A stretch of DNA of 64,000 nt from Xanthoparmelia taractica (GCA_033085395.1 JANQBS010000088.1:62001-126000), one strand, 5' to 3'; numbered from the stretch's first letter, positions 1 to 12,350 are shown. Notes: generated from the letters alone by a model not told the origin. Numbers and translations are program-made.

Positions 1-1660
1 AAGGACCTATCTAGCGCTTATGGAACCGCCCCTATTTCAACCTCAATATCCAGTCATCAAGAAGATACCAACAATTTGCAGTCTGTCCACCAATTATCCT
101 CCTACCTTATTTGACTGTAGAAAGCCCAAACTAATCCTGATAGGATGGTCATCTGGCTTCCATAAGAGGGGCTATGATAATCCTACCTGCTCCTTCGCCC
201 CCAGAAATTTCTTACCCGCCACCAGCCCAGTCTTTTCAAGATCAGAATAACCAATTTCGGGCCTCCTAGGTCATGCTCACGGTTCACTTTTTATCTTTAG
301 TAACATCGTAAAAGATGAATGTGATCAGATTGATGAACAGCTCCCATCATGTGAGCATGACCATTTCCACTGGATCTCGAATGCACCTACGCTATCAACC
401 AAGCCAAGGCCGCCTTGCAACACCGATATCTTGAGCCATGATAGAGAAAGGTGGGCTGACAGGTTGACATATCATTTCAATTCGCCCAGTAATACAACGT
501 TATGTTTCAATGATTCCGCCCCCCAATGCTGGTCACCTGAAAGGCTCGCACATCTGCAATGTTGCTTTGGTGTGGCACTGTCCGTTGGCGCTAGCCATTC
601 TAAATTTGATGGAGCTCCCGTGCTACTCAAGTCTGCTCCTACTCTACTTCGGCATCTGCCTGAATCAGCTTTTCTCCATGCTAGTGACTTGTTCAAGTGC
701 AGTCCCTCAACTAACCACTTGTCTATGTCCAAATATTACGTACATTGTCTCCTCAATGGTGTCAGTACGGTAGAAAAACATGGTGGCAGATCGTGCTGAC
801 GTTCCGGCGATCGGTCAGCGCGGGTAAGGTTTACTGTACATCAAAACGATCGTTAAAACGGGAATTTAGAAAATGCAGGAACAGAATCTTACCCGGAAGC
901 ACGAGGCATGGCTGAACCGCACAGCGCATGCATAATCGACATGCAGGCCCTGCATTAGCCCTACTGCATGCCCCACGCCCGACGAGTTGCATCCAGACTC
1001 TTGCGTCTAAGCTCGGTCATCGTCCCGATATTTGCCAGAAGTGTCAACCTGTAGCCATCATATCCTACTAAGCCTGTGGTTCCTTCAAAGTGGGGTTCAT
1101 ACGAGACGGGAGACCTCATGGTCACGAGTCTGGAAGCCTACTAGGACGTTGTCAGCAGTCTCTTGGACGCGAGAACGGGTCCTTCGTGGCGTACACAAAG
1201 TCGTACGGAAAGCTTACTCCGTTAATGTATCAGCTTTGCGGACTTTCGGCGTCTCGTTGTCTCCCGACTGATCTTCGAGCTGTGCCATTTGTAATGACAC
1301 TTACGTCCAGCCCGACCTCGGAGATTTGGTTAGCTGATACGGAGCATATGATGTCCAAGTATATAAAAGGCCTAACAGTCCTCTGGAGATGTTCATACAT
1401 AGTTCAACACCACTTCTTCGGTCTTTCTTCTACGTTCTTTGAGAGGTTTGTAATTGCGGCAAGCACAGCAACGTCAGTCGTTGGCCGTCCCAGGTCACCA
1501 GCGTCTTGAGTCATACATTCTTTTGACTGAGCACCACAAGCACCAATATCATCAAGGCCACCACGATCCTGGTACCAACCCAACAGAGCACATTCCTCAG
1601 AGACTACAATTCCAGTCACCACTTCACCATTGTTCAACGGCACCTAGTCCACGTTTAGAC
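1..1660. other. No gene recognised upstream of the laccase
   Basis: Several frames are open for 60-140 codons, but those checked begin without an ATG or show no family signature, and none joins to a neighbour by a sensible intron. The last 300 bases are best read as laccase promoter and leader. Nothing else is recognised. Confidence 0.5.
1360..1370 (+). promoter_or_regulatory. TATA box of the laccase promoter
   Basis: TATATAAAAGG lies about 290 bp upstream of the laccase ATG and reads on the same strand. It is a strong match to the TATA consensus and the only one in this upstream region. The distance implies a leader of roughly 250 bases. The assignment is inference from sequence and position. 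Confidence 0.45.
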
Positions 1661-3662
1661 ATGACTTCTTCTGCCGTCGCCGCCGTTGCCAGCATTGCTG
1701 CTCTCAGCTCTCTGGTTCCATCCTTGCCCCAAACCGTCACCAACGGTGCTTCGCTGCTAGGTACTCTGCAAGCTCCCGACCTGTCCACCTCCGGGGTGGG
1801 CGGTGTCGTCTCATGGGGAGCCAACACAGTCAGCAACTATAACCCTTACAGCACAGACTTCAACAGTGGTAAGTAAAATCACATATTGGGTCATTTTGCT
1901 TGCATTGTTGACAGTTTATACAGGCCGCGCCGGTCCTACATACAATTTCAATATCGCCCGTGGCTTCATCTCTCCTGATGGAGTGAACCGAAGCGCTATA
2001 CTTATCAACGGGGCATTTCCTGCACCCACCATTGAAGCTAACTGGGGCGATACTATCACCGTGAACGTATGTAATAAGATTACAGGCCCGGAAGAAGGCA
2101 CTGCCCTACATTGGCATGGAATCTTGCAAAAGACTTCTCCTTGGTACGATGGCGTTCCTGCTGTCGACCAATGCCCTATTGCTCCTGGAACATGCATGAC
2201 CTATTCCTTCCTTGCGGACGTTTATGGTACATCATGGTATCACTCGCACTACAGCGCTCAGTACTCTGCCGGTCTCGCAGGACCTATGATCATTCACGGT
2301 CCCTCTCAAGCAGCGTATGACATTGACGTTGGACCGATCATGCTCAGCGACTGGTACCACGAGCCATACGAACAGATCGTTGAGGAAGTCATGGCCTCGC
2401 CCCCCAACCCTGGTCCCCCTTTTTCTGACTCCAACTTGATCAACGGCAAGATGAGCTTCAATTGCGCTCAACTCACAAACAAAACTCAACAATGCACATC
2501 GAACGCCGGTCTTTCTAAATTCAAATTCCAGTCCGGCAAGAAGCACAGACTGAGACTGATCAACAGCGGCGCCGAAGGCATTCAACGTTTCACCATCGAT
2601 GGCCTCAATATGACAGTCATCGCCAACGATTTTGTGCCCATCAAGCCGTATACTACTAACGTGGTCACTCTCGGTGTTGGTCAACGTAGCGATGTCATCG
2701 TGACGGCTACCGGCCCATCCAACTCTGCGATTTGGATGCGCTCTGATCTCAGTCCGACTTGCGACGCTGCGCGTCATCCTTACGCCTTGGCCGCTATATA
2801 TTACGAAAACGCCGACACGAATGCCGTGCCCAAGACCAGTCCTACCGCCTACGATGACAGCAAATGTGGAAATGTGAGATGCTTCCCTTGCTGTACGTGA
2901 TGCAAGACCACTAACTCTTGTCAGGACGATCTGTCCAAGACCACTCCGTTCTTCCCATACCCGGCGACTGGCAACGCCGCGGTAACCCAAGACCTGACGA
3001 TCACAGCACATCCCAATGGCAGTAACGTCTTTCTCTTCTACGTAAACGACGTTAGCTTCCGCGCCAACTACAAGTAAGTCGACCCCAATCCAACCACATC
3101 CCACCATCCCAGCCACTCTATCTACTTACGACTAACCTCCACCGCCAGCCACCCCATCCTCCCCCTCGCCAACGCAGGCAATCTCTCCTACCCGGACCCC
3201 CAATGGGCCGTCTACAACTTCGGCACCAACTCCTCCGTGCGCCTCGTAGTCTACAACCAATTCCTCGCCTCGCACCCCATGCACCTGCACGGCCACAACT
3301 TCAACGTGCTAGCCGAGGGCTTCGGCAAATGGGACGGCCACATCACGAACGCGCAAAACACGCAGCGCCGCGACACGCAGCTGCTGCAAGGCGGCAGCCC
3401 GGATAATCCTGCGTACATCGTTTTGCAATACAACACCGACAACCCCGGCACGTGGCCCTTTCATTGCCACATCGCGTGGCATGTGAGTGGGGGGTTGTAC
3501 ATTAATACGATTGAGCAGACGGGGCTGTTGAGGCAGAGGGTGCTGCCGCCTGTTGTGGCGGATGTGTGTAAGGCGTGGGATGCGTATACGGCGGGGCATG
3601 TGGTGGATGAGATTGATTCGGGGGAGAAGAGGAGGATGTTTGCTAGAGATTTCTCGCTGTAG
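1661..3662 (+). CDS. Laccase (multicopper oxidase), secreted
   Basis: Four exons: 1661-1868, 1924-2873, 2925-3073 and 3149-3662, giving 606 residues. Introns of 55, 51 and 75 bp all have GT-AG ends and keep frame. A short hydrophobic N-terminus looks like a signal peptide followed by a linker. All four copper signatures are present: HWHG near residue 132, HSHY near 176, HPMHLHGH near 478 and HCHIAWH near 541. The tenth residue after the copper-binding Cys is Leu, as in many ascomycete laccases. The enzyme should oxidise phenolics with reduction of oxygen to water outside the cell. Oxidation of melanin precursors, lignin phenols or plant phenolics is possible and cannot be separated here. The C-terminus is DFSL, which resembles but does not equal the DSGL-type processed tails of some ascomycete laccases. 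The start was chosen because the secretion signal follows it directly. No cluster partner is adjacent. Confidence 0.93.
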
Positions 3663-5943
3663 GATTGAGGTGGGGACTGGCGGTAAAGAGATGGGTGTAA
3701 GTGACGGCCTTTTGAAGGGGGGGTGAATTCGGTCTGTGTATGTGTGTATGTGCTGCTTTGGCAAATCATGTCTTGTGGATGTTGGGGGCGCTCTGAGTCG
3801 TTCTTTGTTCTACTCTTTTCTCTTGTATCATTCCTTTTTCGTCTTTTCTGCCTGCCTCGAAATCGGATCCGAAACTTTGAACAGCGATATAAGCTGGCTG
3901 GCTGTTGTACCTAGTCGCCTGTCACGTATCCATGTATCATCATTTTTATCGCATTTGGTTTACACCACCCTCTCGCGGAATGGCAAACGCTCAGTCTTCA
4001 ATGCTTCATCACCAGCCACAAATTTCCTCTTCCTCAAGTCAAGTCAAGTCAACAAAAAACCGTATATACAACTGACAAGCATCCAGAACTGACATACCTT
4101 GGCGTTGCGTTGTCAGGTCCGTTTTGTAGGTACGTGTGTTACCTAGAGGAGCATTAACGGGGCTGGCCGCTCTTCTTCCCTGCGCTGGGCTGCACCGCTC
4201 TGCAGTATCTATCTAGCTCTACAGAGAGAAAGGGTTCTCTTTCTTAGGGGCTTAAAGAGGAGAAGGGATGAGAGGAGAAGAGAAGAGGAGGAGAGGAGAG
4301 GAGAGGAGAGAAGAGGAGAGGAGAGGAGAGTGGAGGGGAGGAGAGGAGAGGAGAGGAGAGGAGAGGAGAAGAGAGGAGAGGAGAGGGGAGCTATGTATGA
4401 TCTGATCTGATCGATCGGACCTTTTAGCTATTGGCTATTGGGTAACGGAATACCGCGGTTTCTACCGGATGTAGCGAGTATGTTTGTTAAGCTTGAGGTA
4501 GGAGATGGGAGGGAGGGATTGAGATTTGTTGATTGGGTGAAATGTTTGACTGAGTTAATTCTATGGACGTGTGGGTGTGGGTTTTGACTTACTTCAGGGA
4601 CACGTCTGTTCTGGAGTGAAAGGCTGGATTCGATCGCACGGTCGCACGTGCTTGACGAGCTGATGGATGAGAGGTTGGTCTTGGGTTTTCATCGAGGAGA
4701 AAGGGATAGACGGCGAAGCTGCTGAGTTGAGCTCGGTCGATGTATGGGGCTTATCAAGTCAAGTCGATTGGGAGAAGGTTGAATAAGCGGATTTCGTTCG
4801 CGAAAAGATGGTCGGAGGAATGAAATGGTTTCCGAATCTGAAGATGATTTCTAAACCTATAGATAGTGTCTGTGAACTCTATGTTGCTGAGCTCGCAGGA
4901 CTGCTGCCGACCTCTTGATCTGATGGCTTACAGCGTTCCCATTGAACGTCGGCGCCATCAGTTTCGTTCTGTTAGCAGCTTCCAATATCAGCGATCCAAC
5001 CGGCAGACGTTGGTGTAGGGTATGAGAGATCTGTCCAGGTTTAAAAGAAGAATGCTTCATCTTAAAATCGTGAATGTAGCTTTTGTGGAAGAGCGCCATA
5101 TGCGTCCTAGTGGCAGGATTGCGATTATTTAGATTCAGCAGTACACAGTGCCTGATGAAAAGAGCGTGCGATTATCTTCTATCACATCTGCACCATATCT
5201 CGATATTTCGGGCTCATCTTCAAGATATGGCAGGCGCAGACCAAAGCATTGACGGCGGTGAGGGAAACGATGGGTAACTCCTACGCGTCTTCTTCGAAGG
5301 CTGTAAGTCCCAACACCTTACCTCGAGCAGGTGAACTCCCGGGAGAGAGACGGGCGCCTCCTCAGAGACCTTTCACTCCTGTATCAGGACCGACGCACGT
5401 GGGATATGATCTTTCACAGGATGTGCCGGGCTTTCAGACAGGCAGCGGCTTGATGCTTGCAAGCAAGCTGGTTGTTTCGTGGCCTCCAAATTGAGTCTTC
5501 ATATGGAATACACGTTGGGAAGTATTATGAATGCGGTTGGTATAACTGATTTGGAGTGTACCCGAGCAGCTCATATTGGAGACATCACGCTCGAAGATTA
5601 CTTTGAAATTGTAGGGTTCAAGTGTCGGCTGGTGAGATCGACGGCGCTGTGAATATGGATGGCATACATCCATCTTCTTGGGGCCTTGCAGATATATCGC
5701 ATTGAGAGTTGGTGTTCGAAGATTGGTTGCCCATCGAGTCTTGTTGGAATCAGATAAAAAGTATTCTTATATAATAATAATATATGTGCTCTCTGTGGAA
5801 TCGAGACAAGGGAGATGTTGTCACGTGCAACCTACAACTAATCAAACATCAAATACTTCACCTCATTCCTCCTCCTCTACATCGCCCAACTCAATTCTCG
5901 AAATCTACCAACGCGCGTATTACCTCTCGTACAACAATCAACA
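3663..5943. other. Intergenic region with a purine-rich microsatellite
   Basis: No convincing gene is seen in these 2.3 kb. Two weak frames of about 80 codons exist at 4857-5099 (-) and 5249-5494 (+) with no recognisable domain and no homologous partner exon. The conspicuous content is the GA-rich tract described separately. Confidence 0.5.
4255..4390. repeat. GA-rich microsatellite, (GAGGA)n-like
   Basis: About 135 bases consist almost only of G and A on the plus strand, built from GAGGA and GAGAG units with scattered interruptions. It lies about 590 bp past the laccase stop. A polypurine run of this length can slip or adopt unusual DNA structure. No coding role is seen. Confidence 0.9.
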
Positions 5944-6957
5944 ATGCTCACCTCACTCCCCACCCTCTACCCCCCTTCGGTAACGCCCCTTCCCCCTCCC
6001 CCTCCCCCTCCCCCTCCCTCCCCTCCTCAAAAACCAACCCACTAACGACCCCCCCTCCAGCCCCACCCCCTCTGGTACCCAACCCTCCACTCACCACCCT
6101 CCCCAACCCCCTCCTCCTCCCCCGACCCCCACCGCCCCATCAACCCCCACAACAACCCCTCCCCACCTCGACACCACAACCACCAACACCCCCCCCTCAC
6201 CCCCCTCTCCATCCTCCACCACGACGAACAAACAATCCAACATCGAAAATCCCACATCCGCCGCTTCGGCTCCAACTGGCTGCGCCCGCCCGGCGTCAGC
6301 AAAACACTGCAAGGAATGGCCGACGAGCGCGCGGAGCGCGAAGAGGGCGAGATGGCGCGGGCGCGTGAATTCGCGCTTGCGGAGGCGCAGGCGGCGGCGG
6401 AGGTGGAGATGGAGACGGCGGGGGGGATGGAGGTGCAGGTGCAGGTGCAGGGGGGTGTTGGGGGGGTGATGGGGCTGGGTGTAGCTGGTGATGGGGATGT
6501 GGAGAGGGATTTAGATGGGGAGGTGCCGGATGCGGATGCGGAGGGGGAGGGGGAGGTGGGGTGGAGCGATGATGATGATGATGGTGATGATGGTGATGAT
6601 GGTGATGAGGAAGAGGAGGTAGAGGGGTTGGAGGGCGCGGAGCAGACTTTGCTTGGTGAGGGGGAGGAAGACGGTGGTGGGGGGGTTGGGATGGTGGATT
6701 TGGATGCCGGGGTGCCGGAGGCGGAGGAGGGGAGTTATGAGCATACGGATACGGAGGTTGAGGATGAGAGTAGTGAGGATGAGGGTGGGGGTGCTGGTGG
6801 TATGGGGTTTGGCGGTGGGAATGGGAATGGGAATGTGAGGACGGGGTTGGTGCTGGGGGGTGGGGTGTTGGGGAGTAGTGTTTTTGGGAGCAGTCCGGTT
6901 AGGACGGCGGGGAGGAGTAGGAGGAGTAGTGGGAGGGGTAGGGGGAGGGAGAATTGA
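5944..6957 (+). CDS. APC15: Anaphase-promoting complex subunit 15 (Apc15-like)
   Basis: Two exons, 5944-5979 and 6061-6957, encode 310 residues. The 81-bp intron has GT-AG ends, a CTAAC branch site and a (CCCCCT)n tract. The protein opens MLTSLPTLYPPS, then HPLWY. A central RRFGSNWLRPPG segment (about residues 77-88) leads into KTLQGMADERAERE. Further on comes an ERDLDGEVPDAD motif. This order is the fungal Apc15 signature. Apc15 is a small APC/C subunit that helps turn over the mitotic checkpoint complex, and acts in the nucleus. The C-terminal half is low-complexity: an Asp run, Glu/Gly-rich stretches, then an Arg/Ser/Gly basic tail. It is longer than most family members because of this expansion. 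It converges with Bet1, 313 bp apart. Confidence 0.85.
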
Positions 6958-7270
6958 AGGGGATGTAGGGCGGCTTGGAGGGATTGATTGCTTAGGATGG
7001 GCTTACTAGTGAAGGTGCACTTCCATTGATGGTGGAGAGCGAGGCCAGATGGTGTATCAAATCCGCGTGAATAGCATAGTTTCATTTGGCCTTATTCCCG
7101 TACAAGCATTAGAACATCATTACAAGCCCTATAAACCCGAGAATCCTCTTTCCTTTTCGTAATACCCTCAACGCCCTACTTATAAACCTCCCTAGATCGT
7201 CTTCATGCACATACATCTATATCTTAAATCCTCCCCACACCTTCGCTTTTCCCCATGAAGTTCCCTCGTC
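6958..7270. other. Convergent intergenic spacer, APC15 to Bet1
   Basis: The spacer holds the presumed 3' ends of two convergent genes. No ORF with support and no clear polyadenylation signal were identified. Confidence 0.5.
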
Positions 7271-8245
7271 TCAGAACAGCCAAACATAAGCAAAAACCAA
7301 CCAGACCGCCACGAAAAACGCCAGCCAAACCCTCCACCCCACGCCCGTCTTCTCCGCCATCCTCAACATGCGGTTCATCGTCCCCCGCAACCGCACGCGC
7401 GTGTTGTCGAAGGAATCGTTCATACTGTCCGCAAGGGACGAAGAAGAGCGGATCTCGTCGCCGATGGAGACGGTGATCTGCGATCGCGTCAGGCTTTGTG
7501 TCGGTGAGACTGGGGACGGGGAAGATTGGGGAAGGAGGAGAGACTTGTTAGAAGGAGAGGGAAGGGGGGGCGGAAGAAACGCACATCCTTCAGCATCCTG
7601 ACCTTGGCGCTTATGCCCTCGAGGTGCTGCTCGTTCTGATTCTCGAGTTCCGACAGCACGGCGTCGCTATATTGGCCCCTATATGTAAACCGCATCAACC
7701 GATCAGCCCACTCTCATTCCTGCACTGTCCGCATGCCTGCCTCCATTCACCACCGTAATTGCCGTATCCTTCCCCCCCCCTTCCCTCCCCTTTCCATTCG
7801 AATCCCTCACCACCTCCCCCCAATCTTTCCCTTACCACTCCCTCTTACATCCCATCCCCGCGCCACATCTCTCCACCCCATACACATATACACATACACA
7901 TACACACCACCCCCCCCTACCCCCAAACCCCCATACCAAACGAAACCCACACATACCTCGAATTCGGCGTCGCGCTCCTAAACCCACCATTGACCTGCCC
8001 CAACCCACCACTACCACTCGAGCCCGCATAGCCATATGCGCCCGGCGAGGCGCTAGCGGCGCGGTTGCGCTGATCGCCGGTGTAAGAGTCGAAGAGGGCG
8101 GAGTGGGGGTCGCGTTGGTGGAGGGTGGAGGAGGGGCCGAATCTGCTGGTGAGGGATATGGTGAGTTAGTTAGTGAGTTAGTGAGTGGGGATTTGGAAGG
8201 GGGGAGGCAGGCAGGGAGGGACAGGGGGGATTACCTGGAGCTCAT
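7271..8245 (-). CDS. BET1: ER-Golgi SNARE Bet1
   Basis: Four exons on the minus strand, 8245-8235, 8142-7957, 7678-7585 and 7477-7271, encode 165 residues. The first exon is only 11 bases (MSS plus two bases of an Arg codon). The assignment rests on the linker RSATPNSRGQYSDAVLSEL, a junction spliced across a 278-bp intron. The SNARE heptad region follows (ENQNEQHLEGISAKVRMLKD, then ITVSIGDEIRSSSS and NTRVRLRGTMNRML). A C-terminal anchor, roughly VWLAFFVAVWLVFAYVWLF, ends the protein with almost no lumenal tail. Bet1 is a SNARE for COPII vesicle fusion at the Golgi. The 278-bp intron is much longer than the others here and is pyrimidine-rich. Chz1 lies upstream on the same strand. Confidence 0.92.
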
Positions 8246-8789
8246 ATTTTAGGAGAAGGTGCCTGGGCGGGAGGGGAGAGGTGGCCTTTGCGCGGGAGGG
8301 AGGGAGATGGGAGAGGTAGCAGTTTTGGGGGAGGATTGTTAGTGAGTGTGAGTCATGTCGCTTTTGGATGACTGGTGTGTTGAATTGGGCGAACGGGAGG
8401 AAAAGGGGTCGGGCATTTTGATGGGGGAGTGATTGGTGCTCGTTGAACGGTTGCGGGCAAGATTTCGTTGGAGGCGACTGGACAAGGCTTGGCGTCTTTT
8501 TATCGTTCGATACATGGCCATTTTTCAAAGCGGAGGAAGTCATTTCAAGTTGAGTTTTCATTCTATTGGTAATTCTATGCTCGAGAGCAGCGAGTACGCA
8601 AGTCTGCCCAGCCCATACCAGCGCCCATGGCGGAGAACTTCAACAGAAAGTCTCCAGGCGCATATTCCTGCTCATTGAAACAATTGCTTTTTGCAGCCTT
8701 GCTCTTTGCGCACCGCAGTCACGAGTCTATGCAAGGGTTCTACAGCATGTCGTGCTCCAGCTTCCGCAGCACATACCGCGCTATAAACT
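8246..8789. other. Spacer between Chz1 and Bet1
   Basis: About 540 bases separate the Chz1 stop from the Bet1 ATG on the minus strand. They should hold the Chz1 3' end and the Bet1 promoter. A frame of about 80 codons crosses on the plus strand but has no recognisable feature. Confidence 0.5.
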
Positions 8790-9285
8790 CTAGTCTTTCA
8801 TCTCGTGGTCATCCTCCTTCTCCTCGAAATCGTCATCATCCTCGTCGTCATCGTCGTCCAGCTCGTCGCCCGCATTCTCGACTGCTTTGACAAAGTCAAT
8901 GGATTTGCCTCGTGTGCGCCTGCCGTCGCTGATGATGTTGTCGATATCGATTTCCTCCATGTTGTCTTCATCTTCTTCTTCGGCTGTAGTCGCACCGGTA
9001 TTAGCTAAACGCTTGATGTGTGTTAAAGGGGGGTTTGTCAGGCTTACGCTCTTCCTTTGACTACGAGTGCAATGTGTCAGCTAGTTCCCTGAGGGGACAA
9101 GGCATTGGTAGAGGCGGAGGGCATACCTCATCCTCAGCTCCAGTCTCCTCATCTGAACTGCTATCATCTTCGCCCATGCTGACGTCTGGAGGCAGATCGC
9201 TAGCCTTGCCTTTGCCCTTTCCCGCAGCGACGGTCTGGGCGGGATCATCCACGCTGCCGCCGTGGGTAGGGTCGGTGCTGCTCAT
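8790..9285 (-). CDS. CHZ1: Histone H2A.Z chaperone Chz1
   Basis: Three exons on the minus strand, 9285-9127, 9060-9048 and 9004-8790, encode 128 residues. The middle exon is only 13 bases, between introns of 66 and 43 bp. The N-terminal half has a KGKGKA run, then MGEDDSSSDEETGAEDE. The C-terminal half carries the CHZ motif, EEIDIDNIISDGRRTRGK followed by SIDFVKAVENAGDELDDD. It ends in a long acidic tract, EEKEDDHEMKD. Chz1 binds H2A.Z-H2B dimers and supplies them to the SWR1 remodeller in the nucleus. Length and acidity fit the family. Without the micro-exon the CHZ motif would fall out of frame, so it is well supported. Confidence 0.9.
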
Positions 9286-11312
9286 GATGGCAATGACAGA
9301 ATGACAGGATGGTTGACAAAACGTGGCAGCCCGGTGTTGGCGCAAGAATTGAGGTATCGGCTGATTCGTGGTGTGATGTTGGAAGGTGGGGACCTCGTGG
9401 TGAAGAAGGGTAGGAATTCGCGCGGAAAGCGCGACAGAAGGACGTGTAGAGCCGATAGTGGGTAGGGCTGATGCCAAGACCAGATTCCGTTATCGGACAC
9501 TCCAGCCATCGTCTTGATCATTAATCTCTCCTCTTCGCCATGAGAAGATCATCCACACCGCAGCATGGGGGTGTATGGCGAAGATGCCGGTGAAGGGGCA
9601 ATCGTTCAAGGGAACCCCATTTCCGCTCGCTCTTCCCTCTCTCTGACGAGGCTGTCGATCGTCCTTGTTGCGCTTGCATGTTCAACATGCTAGGCATCAT
9701 ACTTAATCTAGGTATGTGCAGGAACTTATCGTGGTGTTTGAGGAAGTGATCGTCAGCCCTTGGGTGGCAAAGTGCCCAGCTTGCCGAGAAGCAGTTAAGG
9801 CCAAAAATCTTGAATGGAGGGTTTCGCCACTCTCCAGGGTGATATGGCACTGCTCGGAACGTCAACAAAATGGGCCTTTCAAATTTACGGAACTTATTCT
9901 CTGATGCAAATGACAACACCAAACCTCACTGGTGATAGGCTACGGCGTGGGCCTAACCTCAGTCTGGAGGTATGCCATGTATCCGTTCCACTTCCCTTAT
10001 GGTGTTTATGAACAGGACTCTCATATACGACTGTTAGATTATTGTTTTCTAATCTAAAGCTCGAGCAATAACTTGTGTCTTCGTGTGCCAAGATTCCGGT
10101 TTCGTCCTACCACGCCGACTCTGGTGTCATCCCCTCTACGAGGAGGGGGGATGGTGCAAAGTAAACCATGAGGTCTTTATTATAGAAGCCTCGGCTATGC
10201 ATGAAAATGTCTGGGTCTCGTTGGAAGACGACCAGCCTGCTGTCATCACGGGGTGTAGGCACTGAAAGACCAGTAAAGCGCTCGTCTTGCTCAATCCCTT
10301 TTACAGGTCACTTCCAAGACGGCAGAAGCAAGTGCGTCAGTCCCTAGACACTAAATCTACCTCCTGCAGTTGTCAAATAGCTCATCAGCTGGCCGACAAA
10401 CAATGTAAGCGATAACATTATTGTTTTAAGAATGTTCCTTACTACGGTTGATTGTTAATTTTGAGTTGGCGTATATAATAACGTTGAAGAGTGGTGGCCA
10501 AAGTACCTCGATTCTCTTAGAGAGGGACAGGGGCCCGCCTTACTCTGTGCACACGCACAGAGAGATAGAACCATAAATTGTAATTTACGTACCCGTGCGC
10601 TCTGAATCGACTTCGAGACTGGCGACCAAGCCTTACGACTGCACGCAGACCACCCCTTTACCAATATCTCAAACATTTCATAAGCGGCGCTTCAATAGAA
10701 GAGAAGTAAGCAACAGACCACGCAATATGTTGTAGATGTTGATGATCGAACATTTGCAATTGATGCGACATACTGCTGTCAAATAGTGGAATTTACATCC
10801 AGCCGGCAGCCGCAGGTTTCAACGCTGACCGTGTGGACATAGCGCACCGTTCAAATACTTGAAGAGGCTTAGCGTTGACTTGGTCTTTGCCGAGGCTCAA
10901 TTTTAGACTGGTTATTGCGATTGATTCACGGGACTCAACGCTGGCGTGGTTAAAAAACCTATAATAGGCTTAGCGCTATATCTTGGGAGCTCATTCTCTT
11001 GATATTGTGTACTTTTTGTGCGTGTCGCCTACAATAAATGATATCTCATGTTTATCCATAGAGACTTCGGAGCATGACTGAAGTGACACCTAGTATTCCC
11101 TCCTCTTTGCCTGGATTCATTCGCGATTCTCGTGTGTATACTGGGGAAGAGCCCTAGAATTAATGTTCAGTCAGCCCTGCAGATTCTCCGCTAGATCAAT
11201 CATGGTTTAATTCCCATTTCGCTCTTGCCTGGCAGTCAATTCTCAATCCTACAACTCGCGATCACCCACATGATCCTCATTACCAAACCAGAAGATTACC
11301 TATTCTGTGAAA
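9286..11312. other. Intergenic region, no gene recognised
   Basis: Two kilobases without a supported gene. A minus frame at 9922-9521 is open for 133 codons but starts without an ATG. Other frames are below 85 codons and have no recognisable motif. The region just left of 11313 is presumably the promoter of the next gene. Confidence 0.5.
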
Positions 11313-12350
11313 ATGAGTTCCATATCAGTGTACGGCTATGATACCGACATGCTTGGCCTCTCAGATTCACTGTATTTCCATGGCCATCCCGACGAACCGC
11401 CCAAGGCTGAGCCGCCGCAGATTTCGAGCCAGGGAGGCTGCCCTTTTCTGAAGCTGCCGTACGAGCTACGAACTCACATATACAGCTATGTACTACCCAG
11501 CACAATAGAATACCCGGATCGTGGAATCGTCTGGCTCCGAGCAACTGCAGCCATATGGGCGACGAACCGCCAGCTTCACAAAGAGTGCATCAGCCTGATG
11601 TACGGCAACCCCACTTTCCTTATCGACGTCAGATATGACAAGGTTGAGTTTCTCTACCAATGGTTTCTTCCTCAAACATCATTAGTACCAAAACGCATCT
11701 TCAAATTTCCCGGTCCGATTGCCGCGCGCAACAGGCCTTTGATGCGCAAATTCCACGTCAGGCTCCATCAGGTCGACGGCTACACGGGCATGATCAAGTA
11801 CAACTACAGCAACCCCGAGATTCTAGCTCGTGCTCTCAGGTCCCAAGTCCTCATCTTCTGCGCTTTTCTCAAAGAGATGTACGAGATCCGGGAGCTTCGG
11901 ATCACCTACCATGGAGGCGATTCAGAAAGTCATGCGTTCTTACCGCTAGTCATGGAACCGTTCTGGCAACTGAAGACGACGAAGACAGTCACTGTGCAAG
12001 ACACTTTACCGGTTAACGCGGGACTTGGGACGAAATTGCAGGAGCACCTCACCGATGCGTACACAAGAAACTCACTTATGCGCCTTCCCTTGGAGCTGAG
12101 AGAGCATGTCTACCGTCACGCCCTTCCGCATACTTTGAGCTCAGGAACGGGCGACAAGAAGATTATCAAGTGGTATTCGGGTGACATTAGCATATTGGGT
12201 ACTTGCAGACAGGTCAATATTGAAGCGACGCGCGTGCTCTACGCCACGAATGAGTTTGAATTCAGCTGGATGCTGAGGTATCCCTCAGAACATGATTGGC
12301 AGGAAGAGGTGTCAAATTGCTCTGATTACCTGGAGAGGTCTAAGTCCTAA
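11313..12350 (+). CDS. F-box-like protein with two LPxELR units
   Basis: A single exon of 345 codons. The ATG at 11313 is preferred, since the frame further upstream offers only GTG. The protein carries LPYELRTHIYSYVLP near residue 48, followed by an alpha-helical stretch with NRQLHKECISLMYGNPTF. This is the pattern of the fungal LPxELR family (2EXR/DUF7730-like). A second copy of the entry motif, LPLELREHVYRHALP, appears near residue 252, followed by CRQVNIEATRVLYATNEFEF. So two related units are fused, the second shorter. Such proteins are numerous in Pezizomycotina and are often compared with F-box substrate receptors. No function is established for this one. No signal peptide or membrane segment is seen. 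A similar but broken gene lies at 19426-20092. Confidence 0.75.
   Translation: MSSISVYGYDTDMLGLSDSLYFHGHPDEPPKAEPPQISSQGGCPFLKLPYELRTHIYSYVLPSTIEYPDRGIVWLRATAAIWATNRQLHKECISLMYGNPTFLIDVRYDKVEFLYQWFLPQTSLVPKRIFKFPGPIAARNRPLMRKFHVRLHQVDGYTGMIKYNYSNPEILARALRSQVLIFCAFLKEMYEIRELRITYHGGDSESHAFLPLVMEPFWQLKTTKTVTVQDTLPVNAGLGTKLQEHLTDAYTRNSLMRLPLELREHVYRHALPHTLSSGTGDKKIIKWYSGDISILGTCRQVNIEATRVLYATNEFEFSWMLRYPSEHDWQEEVSNCSDYLERSKS

Noticed and set aside
431..799. 122-codon open frame upstream of the laccase
   Set aside because: The start codon is TTG and the peptide has no domain; an antisense frame overlaps it.
9521..9922. 133-codon open frame on the minus strand
   Set aside because: It starts without an ATG, has no recognised motif and no plausible exon partner. 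Internal ATGs leave less than half its length.
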